Part shown: piece after piece, positions 1 through 11,813 of the stretch
How positions within the stretch are numbered: the first letter of the stretch is position 1
How the letters are laid out: the number at the start of each line of letters is the position of its first letter
NCBI GenBank assembly: GCA_963082975.1
Contig: OY720346.1
Span: 36,049,787 to 36,113,786 of the forward strand
Direction of reading: 5' to 3'
Origin: Labia minor
Lineage: Eukaryota; Arthropoda; Insecta; Dermaptera; Spongiphoridae
DNA length: 64,000 bases
The notes under the pieces: generated by a model
The model's input: the letters and a program-made list of their open reading frames with translations, nothing else
Database searches by the model: none
Told to the model about the DNA's origin: nothing
Program-made: the position numbers and the translations under genes

Positions 1-934
1 ATTTAAAATAATTACTTACTAAGTATTATATTAGCATAAATTTAATCATTATAAAAGTTTAGATAAATTAAATAAATAAAAAATAAAAAATTATTTATAA
101 CTTTTCATTGTAAAATTTTTTCTTTAAATGACCATTAGCTTAGCAAATGTCGAAGTGTGGCTCAACCAGCACGAATATCACTTTTTGCTGGCTAACCACC
201 ACAACCATCATCTAAATGAAAATTGAAAATTTTTAGTTAAGAGTTTTAAATTAAAATATCCTTTAAATAAAACGAGCTAAATATAGACTTTTAAGAAATT
301 TTTTCAGATTATTGTGGTCCCCTAAAAATCTTGATTTCTAATTAGGCATATTAATTAATCGGTGATCAATAAGTGAATAAAAATTTGCGAGTCAGAAATA
401 AGTTCTTTATTAATTTTATAGTAGTAACATTTATTTCAGTTATCAGCGAGCACAAATTTTAAACAGGGCACATTCACACAGGAAGACGAAATGTGACATG
501 TCTTACAAAAAATAGTATATTGTTGTGTGAGTAATACTACTTACTCTAGTACTTTATTTTTTTTAACTTTTAATTTTGTAACTAAATAATTTTTTTTCTT
601 AAATTTGCACTTTTAGAAAATAATTAAAGCAGTACAAAATTAGTAAATCTTTAAAAAAAATTACTCAAATAACATACATTTTCAATATTCGGACCAAAGT
701 ATCCAAATGTGACAACTATTGTGGAACGGAATTAGTATATATTAATAAATTTGAATATTTTTCAAAATAGTTCACATAAGAAAATATCCTGATAGGATAA
801 TGAGATTTTTTTTTTGTTTTAGTTTCCAAAATCTCTATTCGTAATATGACGTAAGAAATAATAAAGATAAGGCTAAAATAAGATAAAAGAAGTAACAAGT
901 TATTTTGTAAAAAAATGTCCAAATTTTAGAAATA
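1..934. other. AT-rich intergenic DNA, no gene seen
   Basis: Only short open frames without recognisable protein similarity are present on either strand. No repeat ends, tRNA or splice-flanked exon could be recognised. The sequence looks like neutral AT-rich intergenic or intronic DNA. Confidence 0.5.
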
Positions 935-1301
935 CAGTGAACGCTCTATATAAGCAACTCATTTGAACCAATTTCAATAATGATTTTCTTATTGAAAAAA
1001 AGTTGCTTATAAAGAAAAATTGTATTTAAAGCATAAAAATATTAATTAATTAATTAACTAATTAATCAATATAAACTAACAGAAATTCTAGTAACTATTA
1101 TAATTCACAGAATTTAACTTCAATACTGGCAGAACAAAACACAAACATATTTCAATAACATAATTTTTTACAATTTGTTACAATATGTTGTGAAAAGCTG
1201 TCAACACAAATATTTAGCTTTAAAAAAATAAGTTGTTTATACAGAACAGTTGAACTAAAAAAGTTGTTTGTATAAAGGTTGTGTATTTAGAGCGATCACT
1301 G
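935..1301. mobile_element. MITE of the Tc1/mariner-pogo superfamily
   Basis: The two ends are imperfect terminal inverted repeats of about 28 bp. The left begins CAGTGAACGCTCTATATA and the reverse complement of the right begins CAGTGATCGCTCTAAATA. Each end is flanked by a TA dinucleotide (933-934 and 1302-1303), the target duplication of the superfamily. The 367-bp interior has no coding potential, and subterminal words such as AAGTTGCTTATA and AAGTTGTTTATA recur, as is common in MITEs. Whether the source was pogo-like or another Tc1/mariner clade is inference from the CAGT start. Confidence 0.7.
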
Positions 1302-1369
1302 TAGATGAAATATCAAAAAATACATATTTATATTTTATATTTTTATAAGTTTAAATATATTATATTAAT

Positions 1370-1492
1370 TTGGTAGACCAAAGACGCGTTGGATAGACAA
1401 TATAAATGGATTAGTGACAGATTTTGGATAGATTAGTAGATAGAGAAATGTGATTGCTGCAGCCAATAACAGTTTTGTGGGGGCACTGAAGT
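1370..1492 (+). pseudogene. LINE fragment (C-terminal end of a reverse-transcriptase ORF)
   Basis: The plus strand reads RPKTRWIDNINGLV and, shortly after, an Ala-rich stretch ending near NNSFVGAL. The order (R)PKxRWID, a linker, then a DRxxWRxxV-type segment is typical of the C terminus of ORF2 in several insect LINE clades (RTE, Jockey or craniofacial-development-protein-2-like). Stops interrupt the frame, so it is dead, and no upstream reverse-transcriptase domain is adjacent. The clade is uncertain. Confidence 0.4.
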
Positions 1493-2266
1493 AGTTATTA
1501 TATTAACTAATAAGGAAGTTGATATATTAGCGGTAAATTATAGGGAAACCAATTAGGAAACGATCGGTTGATAATTTTTAGTGCTCAGTAGCGACATCTC
1601 TGTCCCTTTTTTGAAATGTAGATAAAATTACAAACCAGAAGTTAAACTTACAAATTATTTGAATATAAATCTGTGTCTTCTAAAAAAATTGTGTATTTCG
1701 GACTGATTACAATTGATAGTAATTCCCATCCAACAGCTGGTTTATTTTTAAATATGATAATGAGTGATGCGCTGATTTAATTTAATAAAATTTAATTAAT
1801 TAATTCCTATTTATTCATTTGTATCAATGTCAAATGCAACTGGAAGGGTGTTTGAGAATCATGTTTTTGAATTTTTAAATAAAATCCTATTTTGTATCTT
1901 GTATTTTAATTTTTCAAATGAACAACAAATAATAAATTATTCATGAACATGTTTTTGTTTTTGTTTGAATCGATAATTGTGGACAATTTATTTATTTATT
2001 TTTATTTTTTTAAACAAAATTTAAAATACGTATATATTTATAAATTTGTGTAAATAATGTATGTTATGTACCAATATATAAGTATATTATATGGATATTG
2101 ATTTTTGTATTAATATAATTTCAATCTTTCCCACATATCGCATTTAATTTAATATATTATATAATAATTTTATTATTATATATATATATAAATAGTTATA
2201 TCTACATGTATTTTAGTGATATTTTAAATTTTATTTTATTTTATGTCTTATAATTTTGCTTATTTA
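1493..2266. other. AT-rich DNA, nothing recognised
   Basis: No gene, RNA or repeat end was recognised. The segment at 1560-1750 is slightly less AT-rich (a CAGTAGCGACATCTCTG-like patch) and could be part of an old repeat. Confidence 0.4.
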
Positions 2267-2732
2267 CGAAGGCAGGTCAATAAGTTCGTGACTCTTAAAT
2301 AAAATGGCAACTATCAGCTGAAATTTGAACCAACTGGGTCTTTTAGTTTTTGTTTGACATACATTTAATAGCAGACTACCTCATGATTTGAGAAGAAAAT
2401 GAAAAAAAGTGAATTTCGTGTGTTCATTAAGCATTATTTTTTGCGGAAAAAAACATCAGTGAAACCGAGTTTCATAACCGTGGATGAAAGTTAGATCCAC
2501 CAAAACACTCCAGAAACCAAACAGTAGTCAAAACAGTGGGTTTCTCGGGGTGAATCGGCACCAAAGATGTCCTCTATAAATCTTATTTTTTTGGAATGGG
2601 TAAAAAAAATTGGAGAAACGTTGGACGAAGTATATAGAGTTCAAAGGAGACTACGTTGAAAAATAAAATAATTTTTTATCAAAAAACCTGGGTCTCATTC
2701 AAAAAGTCACGGACTTATTGACCCGTTCTCGA
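2267..2732 (+). mobile_element. Deleted irritans-type mariner
   Basis: The terminal inverted repeats contain GGTCAATAAGT(T/C)CGTGACT at both ends, matching the element at 32463-32966. The plus strand starts a transposase with MKKSEFRVFIKHYF, the typical N terminus of irritans-type mariner transposases. It then decays and jumps to 3' terminal sequence, so the catalytic core is missing. It is about 466 bp against roughly 1.3 kb for a full element, so it is a non-autonomous internal-deletion derivative. Confidence 0.75.
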
Positions 2733-3034
2733 ATATCATTTTTTTTTATATTTCAATATTAAAATTGAAAGACATTTCATATTAATATTAAATTTCCTTT
2801 AATTATTTATTAAATAACTTTTAGATACATTAATTAATAATTATTATTAATTTTTCTTTATTATTTAAATTCTATATTCACTTACAATAGATTTTAAATA
2901 TAAAATATATTTTCTATTGAAGTTAAACTTTTAATCCTATAAAATTAATTCAAACGACTTAACAAGTGTTTCTAATATTCACTTCGATGGAGATTTATGT
3001 AGAATTTATGTTAATTTATTAAAAGGGAGAATCA
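2733..3034. other. AT-rich DNA, nothing recognised
   Basis: Very AT-rich sequence without open frames, repeat ends or recognisable motifs. It leads into the (GA)n tract and GC-richer island that follow. Confidence 0.4.
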
Positions 3035-3320
3035 ATAGAGAGAGAGAGAGAGGGAAAGAGTTTTGGTGTCGCCTTCTTGTATTAACCCGGCTTATGGTGT
3101 ACTGAATCTAAAATGTTAAAAGGCTGCTGCTTCTCGTCTGTGTGGGTGAGTGTATGTAGATAGGTAGAGATAGTTTTGATAGGAACCCAACCCGGGGAGA
3201 TCCCTTAATTGAGCCTGGATTAGCATACGAGCCCCTTCTTTGCATATTCGCTCCGTTAAAGTCTAAATGCTCTCTCGTTTTGCTACTTGCTACAAAGAGG
3301 TAGCGCTTGCATGCACTTTA
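3035..3320. promoter_or_regulatory. GC-richer island, candidate conserved non-coding element
   Basis: A short (GA)n tract is followed by about 270 bp of much more balanced base composition than its surroundings. It contains homeodomain- and POU-like words (TTAGCATA, TTTGCATATT, GTTAATTAA). No convincing open frame or repeat ends are visible. The reading as regulatory DNA rests only on composition and motif content, so it is inference. Confidence 0.25.
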
Positions 3321-3540
3321 GTTAATTAAACATGTTTTTTTTTCACTTTCACTATCTCTCTCTCTTAGCATTTTCTTATTTTATCATGAAGAAGATAAGT
3401 GAAAGCAAGTCAGAGGGAAAAAACAACAAAAGAAGAAAAAAATTAACGCATCAAGTTGAGTTTTTCAACAATAAACATAAAAAAACAAATATGAAAAAGA
3501 AAATAGTTTATTTATAAAAAAATATTTCTTATTTTAAAAA

Positions 3541-4186
3541 AAGTTGACCTGAGGCCAGGTCCGAACCGACCGACGGTTTGAAGTAAATTAATTAGCAGCT
3601 ACAGAAACAATTTCAAATAATTTTCATATATCTATTAATGTAATAAAAAACAGATATGGATACATAAATAATAAATATAAACATTTTTAATTTTATTTTA
3701 TTTATAATATATATGCAAGACCAGGCTGTGACGTCATGAATGGCTGGATGACGTCATATAGTTTTAAATCAAGAAAAAACTAATAAATATGATTTTCCCG
3801 AGGATAAAACCAATAAAAAGTGCATGATTCGTGGTGATATATGAAAAAATCTCCTCATGCGAAATTTGGTGTGAAATAACCCTTCCCTTCCTATCGTCGA
3901 TCGCTAATACTACCACTTCCGGTTTCCGGATTTGCACCAAAAGTTGATCAATTCATCCCACTGATGTATTAAGTAAATATACCAAATTTCATCAAAATCG
4001 GTTGAGCCGTTCAGGCTGTACACATCTATACGGACGGACGGACGGACAGACGGACGGACAGACATCATGCTAAAAATACCTTTTTCTGTTAAGAAAATGC
4101 ATGATTCGTGGAGATATGTAAAAATCTCCACATGTGAAATTTGGTGTGAAAAAAATACCTCACTTACTATCGTCGGTCGGTAAAAA
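3541..4186 (+). mobile_element. Family 1 HINE-like element, full-length copy
   Basis: It begins AAGTTGACCTG and ends GTCGGTCGGTAAAAA. A 5' hairpin sits near the start: GACCT-AGGTC in the other copies, with the base after the first arm changed here (GACCTGAGGCCAGGTC). The subterminal inverted repeat follows (CCGACCGACG at the 5' side, CGTCGGTCGG at the 3' side). The copy carries two TGACGTCA sites at 3729 and 3749, a GGAC/GGAC-type tetranucleotide tract near 4031-4060, and a 3' hairpin region CGTGGAGAT...ATCTCCACATG. There is no coding capacity. Other copies are at 38311 and 54396, with fragments at 9755, 13206, 14506, 16214 and 26485. Confidence 0.75.
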
Positions 4187-6864
4187 TACAAAATAAAAAA
4201 TAGTTTTTAATCATGTTTTTTTTTCATTTCCTTGAAATTAAGCGTATTTTAATATCAGTAATTTTTCTTATAAAACTCAAAATTAATATATGAATTATTT
4301 TAGTCATATTAAATAAATATATTCATATTAAATAAAATAATTAATTAATAATAATTAATAAATTAATATATCATATTAAATAAAAAAATATGTTTAATTC
4401 TTTTATTTTATATATCAAATGATTTTCGATAGCAATTGTTTTATTTCTCATTTATGCTTATAAATTAATTTTATATGGGTTGTATTTTTATTTTGTGTTT
4501 TTTTTTGCATCTCATGTAATGTTAAAGTGTAACGGATAGTAAAATAGTATTTAAATAAAATTAAAACTATGATTAATTGAGAGTAGTTTGTCTGTGTTCT
4601 TTTTATTCAGGTGTCCCTTTGTCATCTGCCCTCTCTCACTCCTTCACCCTCAATCAATGGACGAATTGCAGACATTGAAGGCTTTGACAGACTCATTAAT
4701 TTTGACCCTAGGAGGGGAAGGGGGGTAAACATGCCCTATGCAATATAGACAGCATCTGAATGAAACCCTGGAAATAACATACCAAGCGTCACTCATCATG
4801 ACAACAAACTACATCGACAAACAAAAATTCAATTATTTTTTGTTTTTGGTTTACATTTACATTGATATTGACAGGGAAAAATATGCATTTTTGTGCCTAT
4901 TTATTACAAATTTAAATGACTTTTATTCAAAATTCAAATATATTGTAAATAAAAGCAGTTTTTATTAATTTTTACTAACTAAATTATAAATATCAGGGTA
5001 AATCATTAAATAAAAAACATTTATAAAATTCTAGAATGGACTGTAATGTTTCCAATAAAATATATGTATTATATATAGGTTTATAGATAATTATTATAAA
5101 CCGGTAATAGCACTTCAAGCAAAGAAGACAGTCCCGCCTAAGATTTAGGCAAACATTTTAACAAACAAGAACACAAAATTTCAGTTTTTCTAGACTAGTG
5201 ACTAATATGTAGATCTTATTATAAAATATATTATATAATTATTATAATATTATTATTATAATTACACCATTTTTTAAGGTTAAAGTCTTATATATACATA
5301 TAACAATTTTAAAATAATTTATATTCATATATTTATTTTCATAATCAATTTATATATATGTTTTAGGCAAATGGTAGTTTAAGGAAAATAGCATTTGTCT
5401 GGCCAAATAGCTTTAACTATTATTTCATTTCGATTTGACTACTCTACATATATAAACATTTAAATAATAAAATTCAAATGAGAAGAATAAAAATTATATC
5501 ATTGAAAATTAAATGATTTAAATAAAAAAAACAATAAATAATTTATAATAAGCATTAAATTGATAAATACTTAAAAAATTAATAATTAAAATTATAAATA
5601 ATTACCTAGCCATCAGGTTATCATCTTTTCCTGTTCACTGTTTAAAGCAAACTAAATAAATTCTTTTCAAAATTTATTTTGGAGAATTTTTCACATAAAT
5701 AAAACATCTGGGAATGCTAGGAAGCATTACTATCAACGAACTTTTATTCATATTTATCACAAAATTGCATAAATAATTCCAATTTATATGATCTTAATAT
5801 ATTGTGAGAATTAGATAAATAATGTAGATAGCAAAAAATATTTAAATGAAATAAAATTATTTAATTTACAGAATGAAAATGTAATTTTAATCAAAATAAG
5901 AAACAATGCTTTTAAAATGTTTTCAAGATTTATAATTACAATACATACTCCCAATGTTCCCGGAAATTTTCCTAATGTTCTCGGGTATTTTTTTTTAATG
6001 TTTGCAATAATGTCTAAACATTTTTTCTTTACAATTTTCTATTATAACACTAATTCCAGTAGTTATAATATATGGGAAATTTTCAACTTTAACCGCCGAT
6101 TGGACCATGTTCCCAACCGAATTTTAAAAAACTAAGACCACTTTACATTTACACTTTTTTAAGCTCTACTCGAATCCAAAATCAAAATTTAAAAAATCGA
6201 AAATTTTTGGCGACAGACACACAGACACACAGACATATAGATTTTATAAACGAACTAAAATTTCTTTAAATATTTATATCAATATCATATCTTATCAATA
6301 GATAAAAAAAAGATTCGTTATAGAATTGTGCTAGAGACACCCTTTCATTTTCTACTTATTTATATTATTATCACTCACACAAACAAATAATATAACCTTA
6401 TCTTTTAATATTTATTTTTAAATTATAATATAAAAAAAAATATCAACTGACTTTTTTAAGAATTTTAATAATAATGCAAATAAAATGATAATTAAGTTTT
6501 TAGAATTACAATTATCCAGAAATGAGATTATCAAATAAAAATCACAGATTAATAATAATAAAATAAAAAATATAATAAATTAATAAAAGAAATTAGTTTA
6601 TTTATTTTTTTTTCCTTTCTAATTTATAAGAATAACAAATTATATAATTGAACTTTGGGGAATATTAAGAAAAATTATAAAAAAAAATAATATTATTATT
6701 TATTTATAAATTCAATATCTTTTAAATTATTAATTGTAATGCAATCATGAATAGATTTTAAGTCAATAGTTTAAAATGCTCGTAGAGATTTTTAATTGAA
6801 TTTTATTCTATTTACTCTTAAATGACTTATAACGGTTTCATTTAAATCAATGGATTTTTGTGTA
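4187..6864. other. AT-rich region with one small island and degenerate repeat traces
   Basis: No gene was found. A GC-richer stretch lies at about 4600-4745 (listed separately). Around 6150-6245 there is a decayed repeat tail with a GACAGACACACAGACACACA-type tract, resembling the simple-repeat tract of the HINE-like families. The remainder is AT-rich and featureless. Confidence 0.4.
4600..4745. promoter_or_regulatory. GC-richer island, candidate regulatory DNA or short exon
   Basis: About 145 bp stands out in composition. It contains CAATCAATGG and TTTGACAG, words resembling PBC/Meis-type homeodomain sites. On the minus strand a good pyrimidine tract ends CCCCTCCTAG and is followed by an open stretch. 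An exon is therefore possible, but no family was recognised and no partner exon was found. Confidence 0.2.
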
Positions 6865-7240
6865 ATCCACCCCCGGCTCTTTTGATTATTTTATTTTGAC
6901 CTTTTCTAAGTCACGTTCTCTTTATTCAAGAGCCTTCCAAATGTATGCCGGGGGCAGGGGGTCTTTTCGATGAGCCATCAGAGACTAATTGCCACTACCA
7001 TGTATTCTAATTGGCGATGACCTTAGGGCTGTTTCTATTAAACCCAATTTGACCCTCCTCCCACCATTCTTCCCCATATCTCATATATTTGTAGAACAGC
7101 CGCCCCCGCATTGTCCAAGAGAGGCCTTTGCTTTTCAGGTCTGCAAACAAACCCCAAACACCCTCCTGGGCTAAGCAGCCCTTCTATTTGCCGGAAACAA
7201 AAGTCTTTAGCGGCCATTGATTGATGTTAAGAACCTTCAT
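6865..7240. promoter_or_regulatory. GC-richer island, candidate conserved non-coding element
   Basis: Nearly 380 bp of balanced composition lies in otherwise about 80% AT sequence. It includes words such as CCATTGATTGATG (tandem PBC-like ATTGAT), CTAATTGCC and TCTAATTGGC. A short open frame exists on the minus strand (about 59 codons starting MAAKDF), but its sequence is not like any family I recognise. The regulatory reading is inference. Confidence 0.25.
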
Positions 7241-7374
7241 TACTCACATTAAACATCTGCAGATTTATTAAAAACGTTAATAAAAAAATTATTATTTTTT
7301 TCTCTCCCACGACGTATTATTAAATAAAAAAAAATAAAACAAAAAAAAAACTCGCAAAACAAATGAATGAGAGT

Positions 7375-8105
7375 CGTTTGGGATATATCTATGCGCACGG
7401 CAGTGCGCCGGCCAAGTTCCAGCAAGCCGCGCGCATGCCGTAAGTATATTTACACGAATGGTTTGGAGTCACTTTTGACCCCCCTGTATCTCAGTGCCTA
7501 TTGCAAGTACAGAGATAAAATTTTATCTACGTAGTCATATACTAGAACTAAAGCAGTATGCCAAATTTCATAGTTATAGCTTCAGTAGATCCTGAAATAT
7601 GACCCTGTGAAAATAGCTTATTTTGGAACTGATTCACTGATTGGTCAACAAAATTCTTAGGGTATTTCCAATTGTCCTAGCGCTATGAAATTTGGCATAC
7701 AGGTCGTGTGTTATAAGTAGGTTAACAAAAAATTATGAAATTTAAGAAATCGGTCAAGCTTGAGTTGTTATAATCGAATATCAATGCGATTTTAACGAAT
7801 TCAAACGAATTCATTGGTTTTGTCAGAAACTAATCAAGCTAGGACTTCGAAATTTGGTACACCGATATTATTCACAGTTTGTAGATTTCTTTTAAAATTT
7901 CGTCAAAATCGGTTAACCGGAAGTGGCACTTTACCTACACTGGTTGCGTTTACCTTTCAAGTAAAGTACCAGTTTGCTTCGAGATATTTTCTTCATATTT
8001 TGTATATAGATTTAAAAATATGAAAAAAATTCAGTTACCAAATTTCATCATGATCTGACTACCGGAAGTGACATTTTACCTATGCAAGTAGCGTTAGGTG
8101 TAAAT
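7375..8105. repeat. Unclassified interspersed-repeat-like segment
   Basis: It starts with a GC-rich hairpin (GCGCACGGCAGTGCGC) and continues with the kind of words seen in many arthropod non-autonomous elements: GCCAAATTTCATAG, GAAATTTGGTACACC, CGTCAAAATCGGTTAACC and CCGGAAGTG (twice). It shares the TCAAAATCGGTT motif with family 1 but is otherwise different. Ends and target duplication could not be fixed, so the family is unknown. Confidence 0.4.
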
Positions 8106-8438
8106 TATAAATATATATAATAGTGTTAAACCATTTTACTTTATAATTTAAATTAATTAGTTTGTTTATTTTTATTGTTATAACTTAACAGTTTCTATAT
8201 AATTTTCAATTAATATTAATAGTTCTAATTATTTATTATTCAATACAAGTTGGAAATTCAGAACTTTAAAATAAAAGAACAAATAAAATTATTATATTTA
8301 ATATATAAACAAATATAATTTTAATTTAAAAAAATTTGCAATTTTTTTAAACACAAAATTACTTCAAAGGCTAAGAATGGACGCGGGCGCGGCACAAAAA
8401 GGAAAAAATAGGAAGCTTTCTTAAAAAAAAGTATTGAA
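8106..8438. other. AT-rich DNA, nothing recognised
   Basis: Plain AT-rich sequence between the repeat-like segment on the left and the large inverted repeat on the right. No feature seen. Confidence 0.4.
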
Positions 8439-9442
8439 ATCTAATCAAAAACATACCTGTTAAAAAGGGGGCCAAGTTCCTATCGGCTATTTGTTTCTCT
8501 AAAAAAGGGTTCAAATCCATCCCAATGCCAAGTTTAGATGCACTTTAAAATCAATCATAATCATTTTCATCAACAGCCTGATCCACTGGTAAACATTTGG
8601 CATTCCCAAGAATCGCCACCACACCCAGTCCTCCGCCTCCTGCATCCAAACACGCCACTTTATTCGCGTCAACGGTCCATCAGGCCGAAATTCACTTTAC
8701 CATACACCCAACTTAAAATATGGTATAGTTGTTAAAATACATAGGTACATGGTTTAAAATATCTAAAATTATAATACTTAGAAATTTGAACTTGGCAGGT
8801 TTTCGTGCTCTACGTAACACTAGATTAATTGTATAATTATATTTATTATTTAAATATATAAATTAACCTGCTAAGTTCAAATATCTAAGTATTATAATTT
8901 TAGATATTTTAAACCAAGTACCTACGTATTTTAACAACTATACCATATTTTAATTTGGATATATGGTAGAGTGAATTTCGGCCAGATGAACCGTTGACGT
9001 GAATAAAGTGGCGTGTAGTGTGCCTGGATGCAGGAGGCGGAGGACTTGGTGTGGGACTGAGTGTTATGTACAGCACGAAAACCTGCCAAGTTCAAATTTC
9101 TAAGTATTATAATTTTAGATATTTTAAACCATGTACCTATGTATTTTAACAACTATACCATATTTTAAGTTGGGTGTATGGTAAAGTGAATTTCGGCCTG
9201 ATGGACCGTTGACGCGAATAAAGTGGCGTGTTTGGATGCAGGAGGCGGAGGACTGGGTGTGGTGGCGATTCTTGGGAATGCCAAATGTTTACCAGTGGAT
9301 CAGGCTGTTGATGAAAATGATTATGATTGATTTTAAAGTGCATCTAAACTTGGCATTGGGATGGATTTGAACCCTTTTTTAGAGAAACAAATAGCCGATA
9401 GGAACTTGGCCCCCTTTTTAACAGGTATGTTTTTGATTAGAT
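8439..9442. repeat. Large near-perfect inverted repeat (foldback) with a third inner copy
   Basis: The left arm (8439-8820) and right arm (9061-9442) are 382 bp each and almost identical as reverse complements. The few differences seen are at the inner edge (CTCTACGTAACAC against CTGTACATAACAC). The same 65-codon open frame appears in both arms (8538-8735 plus, 9146-9343 minus). The 240-bp spacer contains a third, clearly more diverged copy in the minus orientation (about 8866-9050). The arms end at ATCTAATCAAAA outside. It could be a foldback transposon or a duplicated MITE. The open frame has no recognised similarity and is probably not a gene. Confidence 0.8.
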
Positions 9443-9754
9443 CAATTTTACTTGAACTCGTACCGTTTATAAGTTAGTTTTAACCGTACCGTCGTTTTCT
9501 TGATATATACGAATTTGTCCCGTTTTCAAATAATTTGAATAATTTTCAATCTTTTTCTTTATTTTTCGTATTGTTTTTAAATATACAATTATTTGTAAAA
9601 ATTGTAGCTTGGATGCAAAAAATTTTTTCAAAATATTTCAAAAGTACCTCGTATAATAAATAAAATTATGTCATCAGAGAAGTACAATAGTGCAACTGAT
9701 GAGTGATAATCCTATTTAAATAAGTACTCCTATTAGTTTAAAATATTATAAAAT
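9443..9754. other. AT-rich DNA with a short repeated phrase
   Basis: No gene seen. The phrase TTTGTCCCGTTTTC at about 9514 recurs in related form near 16760 (TTGTCCCGTTTTCTATAAT), suggesting a minor unclassified repeat. Confidence 0.35.
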
Positions 9755-10092
9755 AAGTTGACCTGTGGCCAGCTCCGGCGGTTTGAAGTAAATTAATTTC
9801 CAGCTACAGAAACAATTTCAAATAATTTAAATGTATCTATTAATGCAATAAAAAAACAGATATGGATATAAGATTTTATTTTATTTATAATATATAAGTA
9901 ATAGCTGGCTGTGACGTCATGAAAGGCTGGGTGACGTCATCTAATTTTAAATTAAGAAAAATCTAATGAAGATGATTTTCCCGAGGATAAAACCAATACA
10001 AAAGGCATGATTCGTGGAGATATGTAAAAATATCCACGTGTGAAATTTGGCGTGAAAACAATACATCCCTTACTATCGTCGGTCAGTAAAAA
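9755..10092 (+). mobile_element. Family 1 HINE-like element, internally shortened copy
   Basis: It begins AAGTTGACCTGTGGCC and ends GTCGGTCAGTAAAAA like the full copies, but lacks most of the middle section with the tetranucleotide tract. The paired TGACGTCA sites are intact at 9912 and 9932. The 5' subterminal repeat has been partly lost (GCTCCGGCGG replaces the CCGACCGACG region). Confidence 0.7.
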
Positions 10093-10967
10093 TTGAATAA
10101 TATTGGGTTTATTCACGGATGATATTATTATTTATGTAAACCGAGACATTTTTATCTCCCGGAGAATTTTTGCGGGGACACTGGGACAGAATATACATAA
10201 GAATAAGCAAAATGATCGTATGGGATTTGTAAGTCAGCTAAAGAATAAGAATATTTGATCTATCAAAATTAAAAAAAATTTTAGGTAATCTGATTTTATT
10301 TATTTATTTAAAATAAGTTGTACCACGTGTTTATAATTAACAAAAATTATACATTAAGTTAATTTTTTAAATAAGCTTAACTATATTTTATTTCTTTCCA
10401 AATATGATTTATCAGTACAATGATAAGAAAAAAAATTGAAAATTTATTAATATTAAATTATTATTATTAATATTAAATCCTCCTTTCCCCATAAATTAGC
10501 CCTTCCAAGTTTTTGAGTAATGGCACTTTAAAGATTGGCGTTTTTAAATTTCCGAGCCTCGGATAAGGCCAGATAAAACGTGTATTGGAGTAGAAAATAA
10601 TTTCTCATTCACTTATTTATCCTCCTATCTTGTTGAAATTTTTAAGGCATGTTCTTATAACTATGAGGAATTGTAAAAAAAATATTATATGGCCATATAA
10701 TTTAATATATTTCTCTATAATCTTCTAATGAATATTATCAAAAGCAAAAATTCATTGTAATTTAATTATACTTTCTATATTATATTAAACTTTACTTTAA
10801 ATATCATATTTACATTTTCGATTTTAAGATAATCAAGAATTCAAATCAACATTCAGTAGCAGGAACGAAGATTGAAACATGAAATAGAAGAAGAAAAATA
10901 ACTTATTAGTGTTTATAATCAATAAATTTAAATTGAATTAAAAATAAAATTAATAATAAATACTGAC
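10093..10967. other. AT-rich intergenic DNA
   Basis: No gene or repeat end recognised. A slightly GC-richer patch lies at about 10495-10620 without open frame or motif of known meaning. Confidence 0.35.
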
Positions 10968-11053
10968 CTCGGAGTTAATAGAGGGTTGATATTTCTCGCA
11001 GTTTAAAATCGAAGAACAGCTCGTAGACTTGAATGGATGTCCATCACTCTCGC
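10968..11053 (-). other. Candidate internal exon of an unrecognised gene
   Basis: On the minus strand a pyrimidine-rich run ending TTATCGAG precedes 86 bp that read open for 28 codons (ESDGHPFKSTSC, then SSILNCEKYQ, then PSINSE). It ends at GAG followed by GTCAGT, a good donor site. Base composition is clearly richer in G and C than the flanks. The peptide belongs to no family I recognise, no neighbouring exon could be linked by phase, and the acceptor is not ideal (CGAG). It may equally be a conserved non-coding patch. Confidence 0.2.
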
Positions 11054-11629
11054 CTCGATAAAGAAAAAAATAATTAAGATTAGATATTTATATTATATAC
11101 AGGAAATAAAAAAATAAGATATAAATAAATAAATAATATTAATAGGATTAAAAAAGTGTATAGATTTTTAAAAATATTATATATATCTTATTTCTGTAAT
11201 AATAAAATACTAAAATTATTTTACATCCTATATAGAACCATGATTATAATAAGTTATAATACGCATTTAATAGACATATAATAAAAATATCTTAGAAAAC
11301 ATCAGAAAACTAATTATGATTATATTATTAATTTGACGAAGATTTTATTCTGTTTAATTGATATATCGGTAATAGAAATATTATTCATTTTTTAAAAGTG
11401 TTATAATAATATGAAATTGACAAAACAATATTCATATGAGATTTGAAAGGAACGGTGTGAGCGATAATGAGATTAGAAAGAATATAAAGAATATTTAAAA
11501 TTATATATTTCTATATGAATATAAGAAATTTATATTTTTGGATTTATAATTATATTATATGAATTTTGAAAATAATCAGCACATCTTTATATTTTTTAAA
11601 TAAATAAGTTTTAATAGGATTTATATATA
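11054..11629. other. AT-rich DNA, nothing recognised
   Basis: AT-rich sequence up to the mariner insertion site. No open frames of interest or repeat ends seen. Confidence 0.35.
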
Positions 11630-11813
11630 TTAGGTTGGGGAAAAAGAAATCCATTATTTTTTCGGTAGATGGCTGTAGTGATCGATATCTCGTAAATTAT
11701 CGATCAAACAATTTCAAATTTATGCTCGTTGTCAAGGTAACAGTTCGCACTAAAAGAATTCGTTTGCAGTTTTTTGTTTTGTCCATTCAGTTCTGAGTTA
11801 CACGGCGTTAAAG

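Noticed and set aside
3910-4191. 93-codon minus-strand open frame with a [11 protein letters not shown] stretch
   Set aside because: It is produced by the GGAC tetranucleotide tract and 3' part of the family 1 element, which recurs without a conserved frame in other copies.
7814-8023. 69-codon open frame on the plus strand
   Set aside because: It lies inside repeat-like sequence with characteristic non-coding phrases (GAAATTTGGTACACC, TCAAAATCGGTTAACC), so the frame is incidental.
8538-9343. Identical 65-codon open frames on opposite strands, looking like a duplicated gene
   Set aside because: They are explained by the inverted-repeat arms. The peptide has no recognisable domain and the diverged central copy does not preserve it as a gene would.
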